NCBI GenBank assembly: GCA_009869945.1 | Contig: WIXG01000228.1 | Span: 1-64,000, forward strand | Length of the DNA: 64,000 nt | Reading direction: 5' to 3' | Origin: Mesaphorura yosii | Taxonomy: Eukaryota; Arthropoda; Collembola; Poduromorpha; Tullbergiidae | In this document: positions 47,701 through 59,600 of the stretch, piece after piece | How the letters are laid out: each line of letters opens with the position of its first letter | Position numbering within the stretch: position 1 is the first letter of the stretch | The notes under the pieces: generated by a model | Seen by the model: only the letters and a program-made list of their open reading frames with translations | Database searches by the model: none | What the model was told of the DNA's origin: nothing | Program-made: the position numbers and the translations under genes

Positions 47701-50361
47701 TAATAATTCTCTCTTATTCTCGTTTTATTCTTATTATATATATTTAATAGAACGGACGACGACGACACGACTAGAAAACTGCTCTGATCCATCACAACAA
47801 TCGTACCCAGTTATAGAGTACATCATGGCGTTCTAATTAGACTCCTCGTCTCAACTCCAAATTTCTGTTTTAACTTTTATTCCGTGGACAACAGCCTGAG
47901 TCGACCCTGATGTGAGGTTCAGGACCAGTTCGGGACACTCACTTTCCTTGCTATTCAGTTCACCATAAGCTTAGTCCGTTCTAACAGTTTCTAGTGCGAT
48001 TTCGTTCTCAACAGCGTCCAGCATCAAATTGCTGTTTCAGCCAAGCGTCTTTGTCAGCGCCCTATCGTATCAAACTACGCAAAGGTGCAACTTGGAACTG
48101 GAAAACTAAAGCAAACTCTTTTTGTACATGAAGTAATTGTTGCCTCTCTGCCTGGGTCAAATTTTGTATAGGTGAGTAGATTACAGACTAAATATTAGCA
48201 TAATTGCATGGTCCGACCAGCATCCACAATCAGCAGCCCGTCCGTGCATAAGTGCTGGGGCACTGGCGCAGGACGCGCGTTCCAAATCCGTGGTCACGTC
48301 CCATTTGTGTCTATTGCAGGAAGAGATTCCGATATGGCCATGCCCGACGGCCAGTGCGGCTGAAACAGAAGCAATCAAGTCGAATGTGACAGACGCGTCG
48401 TCATGTCTCGCAATTACCTCAACTGATTCGTTCTCTCTGCCACGCGTCTGCGTCTTCGGTGTCCTCCTGACATTGAAATCGCGAAACCTTCTGAATTATT
48501 CAAATCCAGTGGTTGGACATTTGCATTAAATGTGAAGAAGAGTCAAGCCAAGCATTTATCAAAAGAACTGTGACAAGAAGGAAATTCAGTGCTATGTGAA
48601 ATATGCAGTTCTAAAGATTTAAATTTAAGCATTTATGGAAACTCAGAGTTTTACATCCGAGCATTTCGTTCGTTGATGGATCGTCTGCTCCTGCAAGTCA
48701 ACGAAGAGACACGCGATAAAAAGACGAGTTGCGAAACACTTGTTATTGTTGCCACCAACCACAATTAACAGCAATAATGCGCCTATGAGGTAAACATTCG
48801 TTTTTCATTCTCAAGCTTGTCAAGAAAAGAAACCGATTCTGAGTCGCGAAAAGCCAAGCATTTACGCCAGCTTCGTCGTACCAACTTTGGAACAATTTTA
48901 CATTGCAATTGCCGATTGCGAATTGCAAGTAAGGTCAAGTACATCCAAATAAACTGAACTAGTTAGTTAAAGAGAGAGCCAAAACTGATTCATCGCAAGT
49001 CCTACAAACTTTCAAGCAAAGGAGCGCATCCTTCTTATCAACCTGCCTGGAAAAGATAAGACGAATAAACCAAAGGATTATTGGTGAGTGCCGTTCCGAT
49101 TTTGCCCCAGTCTTGCCTTGCTGCTCTCACGAGCTCAGACACTTACTCAGCCTTTTCTCGTTCTCGTTCTTTGATTTCCAGATCTTAAGAATTCATTACA
49201 TGTTAAAGTACAATCAACAACAAGATTACTAATGGTAGCCTAGCACAATAGCAGTAACAGAAACTTGAGACTTTTCAAGAAAATTGCCAATTCTGGCCCG
49301 TGTGTCAAAAACAATTGTTTACGAATAAGTCGCTGTTATCTGTCAGTATCAAGCAAACGGGTTCAGCACTCCGCCTCAGGAATTACGTCGAAAATTTAAA
49401 AAAAAATTTAAACGCTTATTCTCTACGTCGGCACCGAAGAGTGAACGGAGAATCCCAAAGATTTTTGTTTAATGCTATTTTAACAAATAGTTCGTGTGCA
49501 AGTGACTTTAATCAACAACTCAAGTCTTTTATTCTTCACTTCATCCTCGCTGTGTTAATTTCCAAAACAACCGTTCTGCGTTCTTTGCTCCACTACGACA
49601 ATTGTTCAAAGTACTTTGTAAAGCGACCGAATCTGTGAAGGACCGCACGCGCCGAAAGCAGTTACTTTCTCCCGTGTATGAATGCATTACAAAAGTATTA
49701 TTTCAAACATTTATGCGTACGTTTCAAATTGGTCAACGACAACCACGCCGCGCGAGTACGACTCCCCGAACTTCCGGTCAGGGTCACGAAACACCAGTCA
49801 TCAAATTGTGAACTTAGCCACAGAGTGAAGCAACGTGAGACTTTGAACACTGTCGAAAGGTGATTTAGGCTTAAGTAGACATTTGAGAAACCCGTGGTGA
49901 AGGTCGCCCGCTGTGGCTGCGGGAAGGAAGAGAAAGATCCGACGAACTGAACCCCAGAGTTTAACGGTTCGGCTGTTATAAATTGCACATATACTCAACA
50001 AGGTACAATAATAATTTATTTTAGAAAGCAAAGCTTGCGATAATTATATTTATTGTAAATGAAAGAATCATTCTAGTAATTTTTTATGACAACGTATTGT
50101 TCTCATCAAATTGACTTTAACTACATTGAAAGAGTGAGTTATAATCAATAATATTTAAAGACAATTGCAAACCCAGTCAATCCTTCAGTCTCACTGAAGT
50201 TGCTGTTACAAAAATTATTGTGATTTTAGTTTGTAAGTTTTGAAGCTAAGATAGACTGGGTGGAGGCTGAGAGAAGAACAAGAATATCAATTGCGCCGTC
50301 AATTCACTTCTCGTCTCGTACTACTACCACAACTGCGATCCACTGATCTTATTCAACAACA

Positions 50362-50388
50362 TATATATGCATTTCTCGAATTCTCATT
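50362..50388 (+). promoter_or_regulatory. Weak candidate core promoter near UNR
   Basis: TATATAT at 50362-50368 and TCATT at 50384-50388 sit about 24 bases apart, roughly 120 bases before the UNR ATG. The spacing is short for a TATA-Inr pair and UNR-type genes are usually TATA-less, so this is a low-confidence note. Confidence 0.18.
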
Positions 50389-50508
50389 GCACAATTAGAT
50401 AGGAGCAATCGTTTACATTCATAAGTATTAACACTTTGTGGGAGGAGAAAAACCGCCAAATTACCTTTACTACGTGGAGCTTGTCTGCAAATTTTGTTGT
50501 GCCGTGTG

Positions 50509-53500
50509 ATGGTTGACTCGTCCTCATCCTCAATGAGTGGACTCGGGAGCAACGCGGGATCCGGTGGACTCAACAGCTCAACCAACGCGACAGCGTCCTA
50601 TTTTGATCCCTTCACTTCTATGTCATCCTTCGGGTTCTTCAACCCAAAGGATCCGAGCGGTTCATCATCAACGGGCGGCAGCGCGACTGCCAACAACTCG
50701 AGCTCGCTGCATCTCGGCGGCGGTAGCTCAAGTCTCAACATTGGAAATGCTTCCAGTATTCTGAACTCGGGCGGAAACTCCGCCAACGCTTTGTCATCGC
50801 TTCTCGGCGGACTTGTCCAGCAACAGTACCGCAGTCAACAGGCTCCGGTTCAAAATCACTGTAAGTCCTTGACGGAATTTCAGCATTTTGCTCCCGTCTT
50901 GTTTTCTTTCTACCTATGTCTCACTTTCACGCTTCTTGACGTCAGCGTCGCATTTACGTCCGTAATAATTTCTCAAATAATATGGCACAATAACGTTTTC
51001 GCTTGAATTCAACCTGGAATTTATGTTTCATTAGCTTCACGTTTATACCTGAACATAAAGTGTAGAGTTTTATGCTTTATGCCTGAACGCACATCAAACC
51101 GAGCTGCACCAAAGCATATTTGTACAGCTTGGCTGTATTTCGTGACTGGGACGTAGAAAAATAACCGTTCACATTTTCTGTTGTAAATGCCTAAATCAAG
51201 CCTGACATAAAAGCCAACGCAAGCACTCAAACGTGCTTTCGTCTCATTTTCCATTAAAGCAGCAATAAAGTTTTAAGAACAAAACCAGACTCGAGACCCG
51301 AGGCGCCATGTCGTACCCTGTGACGTTAAATGCTAATGCTAATTAGCTAATTTCTTGCTTCTAGTTGGACAAGGGGCTTCAAAGTCGCCGACGTACCAGT
51401 CAAACTCACCACCGTTCGGTGGACCAACATCACCATCGTCGTTCTATGGCTCTTCAAATACTTCGAGTATTAGCAACAATCAGCAGCAGCAGTCTTCATT
51501 CTCGTCATCGAACTATGCAGGTAGCAAGTTCCCTATCACCACATTCTCGATTGAAGACACCTTCCAGCAAGGCAGTCGAATGAATAATGGGACGATTGGA
51601 ATGGGAGGCGGCACGGGCCTCGGTGGCCTGGGCTCGGGCAGCAGCCTGGGGCTCGGATCCGGGAGCAGTCTCACCATCGGAAGCAGCAATGGTCTGGGTG
51701 GATTGGGGAGCGGCAGCACGTCATCCAGCAATGACCTTCCGCTCTCTCTGAACCTCCCCTCTGGAAATTCGACTTCATCCTTCTTCAACCTGGATGATAT
51801 TGGCCCGTCTTCTGCATGGAGCAACAGCTCCACCAACCAGTTTGGCAACAGCAACAACGCTGGACCGATCGGCTCCATGACGAGCAACAGCTCGACGTTC
51901 AACAATATTATTGGTCACTTTCACAGCGGAAGCACGAGTAACAGCATGTCACCGCCTGCTTTTAGCTCCAGCACGTACAGTAACTTCAACAGCGCTCCTG
52001 GCGGCAGCACTTCCTTGTACAACAGCACCAGCAATCAGAGCCACCCACGCATGGGTTCCAACAGCAGCCCACCGAACTACCTCAGCAACGGCCCCTCTTC
52101 TCACCAGACCGGCCTGGGGTCACGGGACATGAACAACCATCGTGGCATTTCTGAGAGCAGAGACCGCGACATGCTTCTGCAACGAGAGAACAGTCAAACT
52201 GACGTCTTCAGCGCAAGTCGTTCCACGGGAAGCTACAGCTCTGGCTCAAGCAGCAGCATCTTTGGCTCCAGCAGCAACAATACTTTTGGTTCGAGCAACA
52301 ACACCAATAATACTTTTGGTTCGAGCAACAACACCAACAATACTTTTGGCTCTAGCAACAACACCAACAATACTTTTGGTTCGAGCAACAACAGCAACAA
52401 TACTTTTGGTTCGAGCAACAACAGCAACAATACCTTTGGCTCGAGCAACAACACCAACAATACTTTCGGCTCGAGCAACAACAGTAACACGTTTGGGTCA
52501 AGCAATAACAGCAATACTTTCGGGAGCAGCAACACTTTCGGCAGTAACACATTTGGAAGCAACACCTTCGGAAACAGCTCCAACAATACTTTTGGAGGTA
52601 CGTTCGGAAGCAGTACAAACAGCTCCAGCCACCAGAATGAGAGCACAAGCAACGCACCAGGAAATCAGGGCGTTCGTGAGACGGGCATCATCGAGAAGCT
52701 TCTGCATTCGTACGGCTTCATTCAGTGCTGCGAGAGACAGGCTCGACTCTTCTTCCACTTCAGTCAGTTTGAGGGAACCATCGAGCATCTGAAGCTAGGA
52801 GACCCCGTCGAATTTGAAATGACGTACGACCGGAGGACTGGGAAGCCGATTGCGAGCTCCGTTACCAAAATCGGGCCGGAAGTTGTTCTGAGCGAAGAGC
52901 GCGTGACTGGCACAGTTACCACCGAACTCCACCATGAAAGCAGCGGGGAACTTCAAGGCAGAATCAGCTACGAGAATCGTGGCGAGTGTTTCTTCCTTCC
53001 GTACTGTCGCGAAGACATTGAGGGAAATGTGACACTTTGCACTGGAGACACAGTTAGCTTCCAGATTGCAACCAACCACAGGTAACCATGGTTCCATTAA
53101 AAGACCAACACCTCGGAACTTTTAATCAGCTCGTATTTTTTGTGTTACAATTTTCCGTCTAGAAGTGGAAATCTCACAGCTCGATATGTCCGCCTTGAAA
53201 ATCCAGCTCAACCAGTCCGCTACAAGGGAATCGTCAGCTCCATCAAGGACAACTTTGGATTCATTGAGCGCGCGGATGTGGCCAAAGAAATATTCTTTCA
53301 CTTCTCTGAAACCAGAGTCCATGAGGGCGTGGTTGTTGGAGACAATGTGGAGTTTAACATTCAGACCAGAAATGTAAGATTGCTCTTGCTTTGCAAAAAT
53401 GATTTGAGTTGCTTTAAGTTTCTAAAGTATTAATGTTTCTTCTCGCTAATTTCACAGGGGAAGGAAGTCGCTTCAAGCATTAGCAAACTTCCGTCTGGAA

Positions 53501-56500
53501 CTGTCATATTTGAGGATATTGGACTCGAAGTTCTCAAGGGACAGGTTAGAGAATGTTCTTGACTTTACGGAGTTTAACGCAACCATACGTAAAAACTGCA
53601 AGACTAGTATAGCATAGCCAGGCGAATACAGATGTGAAGTTGTGACATGAACATATGTTTTATGTCATTCGTTCATCTTTCGTTAGTCGTCAGGCATGAA
53701 TGAACCAAAATGTCTCAAAGATTGGCTAATCACAACCACTTGCAAACTTTTGGGACCTGATTTCATTTATCTCGCTTATCGCTTATAACTTTGTAACTTT
53801 CAATTGGAATTCGTGTATTAGGTTAATTCTGCTAAGGTTAGAAGGTTAGACAAATCGCAGCGCAGCAGTGACCTGGGCGGCCTAGACCTGAGTTCAGAGT
53901 CTGTCTGAACACTGAACACTCAAGCATGAATTTGCGTGACACCCGTGCTCATTACTTACCCTGAACTCTTATCGTCTCATTCCATTCCCTCTGCCATTCA
54001 CTTTTAAAGTTTATTAAAGTCTGAAGGCCACCGATACTGATGCAACAGTTGATTTTATTATTATAAAAGTGCAGTCCAAGATTGATTGATTCAGTATTGT
54101 AAAGAATTTTTCATGTTCTAGGTTTTGAAGCCAGTTGATAAGACGCAACCAGATGCCGGCATAATCGGCCCGACACCACGTTCTGAAACCATGCAAGGTC
54201 GACTTCGCTACCGTGGTCCCGACAGACAAGAACTGGAAGTCGTGTACGGCGAAAAAGATCAAAAGGGAAGCTTCACCATGCGACATGGCGACTGGGTGGA
54301 ATTCCGCCTGGCCATCGATCGCAGGGACAAACAACAAAGAGCCACAAGTATAATCTTGCTGGAAGAGTCGTTCCTAGTTTCTGGGGAAAGACGCGAAGAG
54401 GGCGTCATTTCAGCCATCAAGGTTCATTCGATAAAATTAAGCACATGAAATACCTGAGAATACAATTACTAACCCATGTCGGTTGATATTGTAGGATGAT
54501 TGCGGTTTCATAAATTGCGCCGAAAGGGATTCTAAAATGTTCTTCCGCATAAGCGAAATGCTCGACTACAATCGCCCGCCAAAAATTGCCGATGATGTCG
54601 AATTTACCATTATTCCGGTAAAATATCTCAACATTTTACAAGAAATACATTCCTGTGCCTCATATTTACACAATGTTTGCAATTGTTTCAGGATCCGACA
54701 AGCCCAATTCGCCAAGCTGCCATTCGCATCAAGTACTTGAACCAGGGCTCTGTTCAATTTGAACTTCCGCTGAGCAAGCAAGTCGCTGGCCTCGTCGTCC
54801 GTGAGCCCTCAACGCCATGGGTCAGCCAGGAAGCACTTGCTGGAATCTTACCGTCGCTAGCAACGTTGGGACTTCCTCAGAATGTCACTGATAGATTGAT
54901 CCAAGGACTGTCGTCCACCGAAGTGCTTCACCAGCTCAATTCATCTACACAAGATCAGGCTGGAGAAGCTGGAATGATCACATATCAACTGAACGGTCTG
55001 AACGGATGGCAACAGGAGTCAATCGCTTTCCACTGGAAGGATTGCATCAACCTACGCAATATCCGTGCTGGAAACAAGGTAAATTGTTTACAAATGTTTC
55101 TTGAGAGCATTTTGAATCTTGGAGTACACTTTCTCATGGTCCTCGTCAGGTGACATTTGACATTCATCAAGTACGTCGCAACCGAGAAATAATTGCTGCC
55201 AACATTCGAGCCGCCGACGACTACGACTCAGACTACCAAACCAAGAATGATGTTGGAGGCGTGCATGCAGCCCAACCTTCTCAGGAGGAGAGTTCTTCTT
55301 CCCCACAAAACAGCGGAAGTACAAATGACCCTCGACGAAGTATTTCGCCGGAAGGTGACTCAGAACCAAGAAACCACCGCCCAGTTGGAAGTTGTTCCAG
55401 TGACGAAGCTTACTCGCCCATTGACGACGATCGCTCCGATGATCAGTCACGAAGCTCGCCGGACATTGACGATTTGGTTAATGGATCTCATGCAAAATAT
55501 AGTAACAGAAATCGCAGTGGTTCGGACAGCAGCGAAAGTGACAATTACGCGAGCGGAGGAGCAAGAAGAGCTCCGCGATTTGTTATGCGAGGTCATATTG
55601 CTGCTTTAAAAGACGGGTTTGGCTTCATTGAAACCATGGCTCAAGATGGTGAAATATTTTTCCATTCCACGTAAGTCAACTTCAGGCGCTCAATGTTATT
55701 TTGTGATTGGGGTTGAGTGAGCTTTGAAATCTCACGCTGGGTTATTCACTCGTTTGCAGGTGTTTGGTAGGAGATTTTTCTGTTCTTGAAGTGGGACAAG
55801 AGGTTGAGTACGTTGTGAGTAATCGCGGCAGCGTGAGTGGAAAGAATGCTGCGGATATGGTTAAGCCATTGCCAAAAGGATCAATTAGTCGTGCCGAAGT
55901 ATTTCCTGATGTTCTTCAAGGTACTGTTGCTCGTCCACTTCGTGGTGCAAATCCAGATCAGCCAGAGTACACTGGCCTGATCGATGGTGCAGATGGTCGT
56001 GGGTATTTGTTTGGTATTACTTCAATGCTCAATAAAAAAGAGATTCTTCAAGCAGGAGAGGCTGTTGACTTTCAATTGGACGCACAAGGCAAAGCTGTCA
56101 ATATTCGTGCTATTCGCAAGAAACTCCGATCAGCTGTCGAGGCCGTCAAAGGTAACGAATCGTACTCCTAAACACTTGTACAGTTTAATTACGGTGTGCT
56201 TTCACTGTTCGCTTTATACTTGCAGGTCAATACGGTTTTCTTTCTTACGAACTAGAAGATGGCAAGAAGCTATTCTTTCACATGTCTGAAGTGAAAGACC
56301 ACCAACATCTGAACCCTGGAGACGAAGTCGAGTTTGTGATTTTGCAAAATCCAAGAAACGGAAAATCGTCAGCCTGCTCTGTTGTTAAACTTGGGTGAGT
56401 TGAGACGATCGAAATACGATGAAAAATAAATACGCGTTGAAAAAGTCCCCTAAATTGATTGTAATTTCACTTGCAGTGAATCACAACGACCAGAACGCTT

Positions 56501-56636
56501 GCTGAATCGTCTCTCGAAGCTGTCCGTCGATGAGTCAGCTCCTCGTCTTATCATCGTTCGTCAACCGCATGGACCTGATGGAAGTCGTGGCTTCAATATT
56601 CCTCGAAATCGCAGAATTCCTGGAATAATCAACTAA
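50509..56636 (+). CDS. Unr: UNR/CSDE1, cold-shock-domain RNA-binding protein with long FG-rich N-terminus
   Basis: Cytoplasmic RNA-binding protein controlling translation and mRNA stability; in Drosophila, Unr acts in msl-2 repression. Exons: 50509-50860, 51365-53081, 53163-53373, 53458-53544, 54122-54421, 54495-54617, 54692-55078, 55150-55670, 55760-56151, 56226-56394, 56477-56636; 1472 residues against 798 in human and about 1040 in Drosophila. ATG at 50509 is the only in-frame ATG before the low-complexity part. Canonical cold-shock domains start near residues 558 (GIIEKLLHSYGFIQC), 711 (GIVSSIKDNFGFIE), 882 (GVISAIKDDCGFIN), 1206 (GHIAALKDGFGFIE) and 1360 (VKGQYGFLSYE). Non-canonical ones, known for the family, fall between. 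The C-terminus (LIIVRQPHGPDGSRGF) is a SUZ-C motif. Oddities: about 555 residues of Ser/Asn/Gly/Thr-rich sequence before the first domain, mostly in one 1717-base exon; a Ser/Asp/Glu-rich insert at about 1080-1190; and FFR instead of FFH in the third domain. Confidence 0.97.
52276..52614 (+). repeat. 30-bp tandem repeat encoding NNTFGSSNN(T/S), inside UNR
   Basis: Seven near-identical 30-base units from 52276 to 52485 encode the decapeptide NNTFGSSNNT/S. Shortened units follow (NTFGSSNNS, NTFGS, NTFGN) until 52614. In all there are 14 TFG tripeptides plus one IFG just before, at residues about 422-534. The units differ mainly at third positions, which suggests recent expansion by unequal exchange or slippage under protein-level constraint. 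The opposite strand gives Leu-rich frames that are only shadows. Confidence 0.93.
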
Positions 56637-59600
56637 AATTCCAAAAAAAGACTCACAAAGTAAGATTAAGGTTTCACTTCAGTTTGTGATTGCATAAAAC
56701 TTTACGTCTTCTTCTGCAACGAAATATCATCTCATCATACAAGTCAAAGTCAGAAATAATTTTTTAATGTTAGTTTTAGTGTAATTATTTTTAAATATCG
56801 ATAAGCGTTAAGAACAATTCCAGCTTCGGGCCGCCGTATCACAGTTGTAGAAAAGTTGACGTGCGGAATCTTTGATTCTGAGCCGATGGACGCGACAGTT
56901 ACTCTTTCAAGTGCATTTCTGGAAGCTTGACTTTACAGGAAGTTGGTTACCTCCAAATTGTTTCGCATTTAGATACTTAAACCAGACTTTGCTTTTGAAC
57001 CTTGCATTGCGATCACTAGCGTTGCTATCCCCATGATTATCCTAGTTAACCCTAACCTTACCTACGTCCTCGTCTTGCTTATGCGTCCTTGATGGCGTCA
57101 ATGGCGAAAGAGTCCTTAAAACTGAAAATATCATCTCATCGGGATCTTCCATTGATTTGACTTTCAGTTTTACAAATGCTAAAAGACTCACTTGAACTAA
57201 CTTAAACTATGAATCTTTTGTCTTCACACATGCAACTGGCAAGCCAATATGAATAATCAAATAGTGAAACTTAGAATCTTAAGGATAAGATACTTACTAC
57301 AAAAATTCTTTCGTAATGAGCTGAGAGGTGCCTCTTTCGATACACAAGTAACTATACTGCTAATTAGTATGCAAATAAGCTACTGATCGATAACGTTCTA
57401 CATAATTCAATAGACTCCATGTCGAGAAACAAAATTAACGTCCAACCCGGTGGGTTCCTTACTTTCTTTTACTCGACGTCGCTTGATAGGCGTCAAGAAA
57501 CCAATTCGGTCTTCGTTTCTTAAACCTTCGATTCGGATTCGGGCGAGAGTGAAATCAAACATGAACATGCAAGCATCTAACACGTACCTTGAGCAACAAT
57601 TTTATAGAATTTACTCGTAATCTACCGTTTAGAGTCGTGAGCCCTTTGATTTGCTTTATTTACAGTTTAGAATTTGTCACTTAGCGTAAGCATAGGCTTG
57701 AAAGGTAAAGAGCTAATTGCACGGTGAATTAATCACGAGTCATGCTATTCATATCATTGCGATTGCAAAGCGAACGAACGTGGAACGGATCGCCACGTGC
57801 CAAGAACTGCTGCTAAAACGAATACGAGTAATCACATCCCATCACCAAAAATACGTATATCAGAGACGAAAGATTCACTCTTTCTCTCTTGCACACGAAC
57901 GTGATCATTTTGAAATGACGACAGAAATTGAATCCAAAGAATCAACCCTTTGTGTTTGTGTTTAAAGGGTAAGCGTATTTTAGTGCCGCTCCACAGCATT
58001 TTTATTTTTGAGCCAGGCTCCGTTCCAGAACAAACACATTTTAATCAACAATTTCATGATCTTGTACCAATGTATAAACTTAATGGAACCTTAACGGAAC
58101 GCAAACGTATTACGAGGAATCGTGTAGAAACTGATTTTCGGAGCACCATGAAATTTTCAACATTGTAACTTAATGTAATACTTCTTTTGTGGAAACGTTG
58201 TACAAATGAATTTTACTAGTTCTTTTTTACGTTACATAGAAATTATATTTATTCATCGTTACTCTTAGCCTATTCCCTTTAACTAAATTTTGTAGGATTT
58301 TGAACATATTTATTATTTAGGCGAGAGGGAAACACTAGTTGTTGAAAAATGCATGCATTTTGTGTGATAACAGATTTTCGAGGTTCTGCCGAGAGCCAGA
58401 AAATTTGATTTCTTCAAATAGCTCAAGTCATCTGTAATTAGCGTAACTTTAAAGTCTTGAGTTTTACGTACACTAAGATACTCCATGTGTCATGCTTAAA
58501 GTACTGCAGTTCTGTTTGTTTTCCACGTCAGTCGGGTCAGCGTTCACGGCAGGGACATGAAATTATGCATTTCACACGAATTATTACGGGAAAGTAAACT
58601 AGTTACTACGCCGAGTTGAAGGTCTTAAAAGTAATTAATCGTAGCAACCTATTGTACTTGTGATGTTAAAACATGGTTGATTTTGTTACCGGACCAGTAC
58701 CTTTACTCTCTATTCTAATGCTAGGTAGGCTAGGCTACGGCTAAGAGTGTCGCTGTAGTGTTCTCATGTGTTACATCTTCTCGTCTGCGCTTCCAGGCGA
58801 GAAGAGGCTGCTGAAATGTGAATACGATGTGAGTGGAAACCTTGAGTGATTGCTGGAAGGTCGTGGGAGAAGGAAGGATTGATGGAATTTAGGCAGGGCA
58901 GAAAGTATTGATTCATGATGATAAATTGTGTTTGAATATTTAAGCAACTATTTAACACATTACAACACAAATGACTGATAAACTTTAATTATGCCTCAAA
59001 TGGACACAATTAAGAAGCAGGAGCTAGGCGGTGAAGAGTTTTAACGTATTTTAGTGGTAGTTAAGAGAGGACTCTTATTTTTCTACGAGAATGGAGTCAC
59101 TACGCCGCCGCCAACTAGTTCTCTCAAAGTTCTGCTTTCTCTAGTAAGTCATCACGTAATGTAAGGAATCGACTTACTAAAATACCACACGTTAAATTAT
59201 GTGCCAATAATTAAAGTGACTTGATTTTGACTTACGAAAGGGAAAGTAGACGATACGAGTATATTTAAGTACATAAATGATAGGCAATTGTTGATACGCT
59301 ACTCCAAGTGGGTCATTTGTGTTAAATACGTATGTGCATGTTTATATTTCCAGGATGGATTGAGTGTACTAATTTATGAGTCGTGTGTTTATTTCAGTTT
59401 GGAAAATCTCAAATCGGTTCATCTCCGTCAATTCTCTGTTAACAATCGCACCAAATCTAATCAAGCCAATTTTAGTTTTACCCCTTGTGATTTCCACGAG
59501 ATTACAATTTTAATTTGACTCCTAAATTCAGGCGAATGTGAGAAAGAGTGAATTGTTCAAGTGCGTACGGAAACATGCAATCTCGCAATGTAACAAGACT

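Larger units (their letters stand above)
44337..50508. other. No recognised gene; between bestrophin and UNR start regions
   Basis: About 6 kb that should contain bestrophin and UNR promoters, which face away from each other. Frames here are short and unlike known proteins. A CpG-richer part at 46700-47200 has TATATAA at 46844-46850 and an AAAATGGCCGC word near 47162, of the kind seen at promoters; it could be a distal UNR promoter. Simple repeats follow at 47468-47700. Confidence 0.45.

Noticed and set aside
49300-49638. 112-codon + frame upstream of UNR
   Set aside because: No ATG at its start, no family similarity and no splice signals in the right phase to join UNR.
52233-52792. Leu-rich frames on the - strand and a Thr/Ala/Leu-rich frame on the + strand over the UNR repeat
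   Set aside because: They are shadows of the 30-base repeat that encodes NNTFGSSNN in the true frame.
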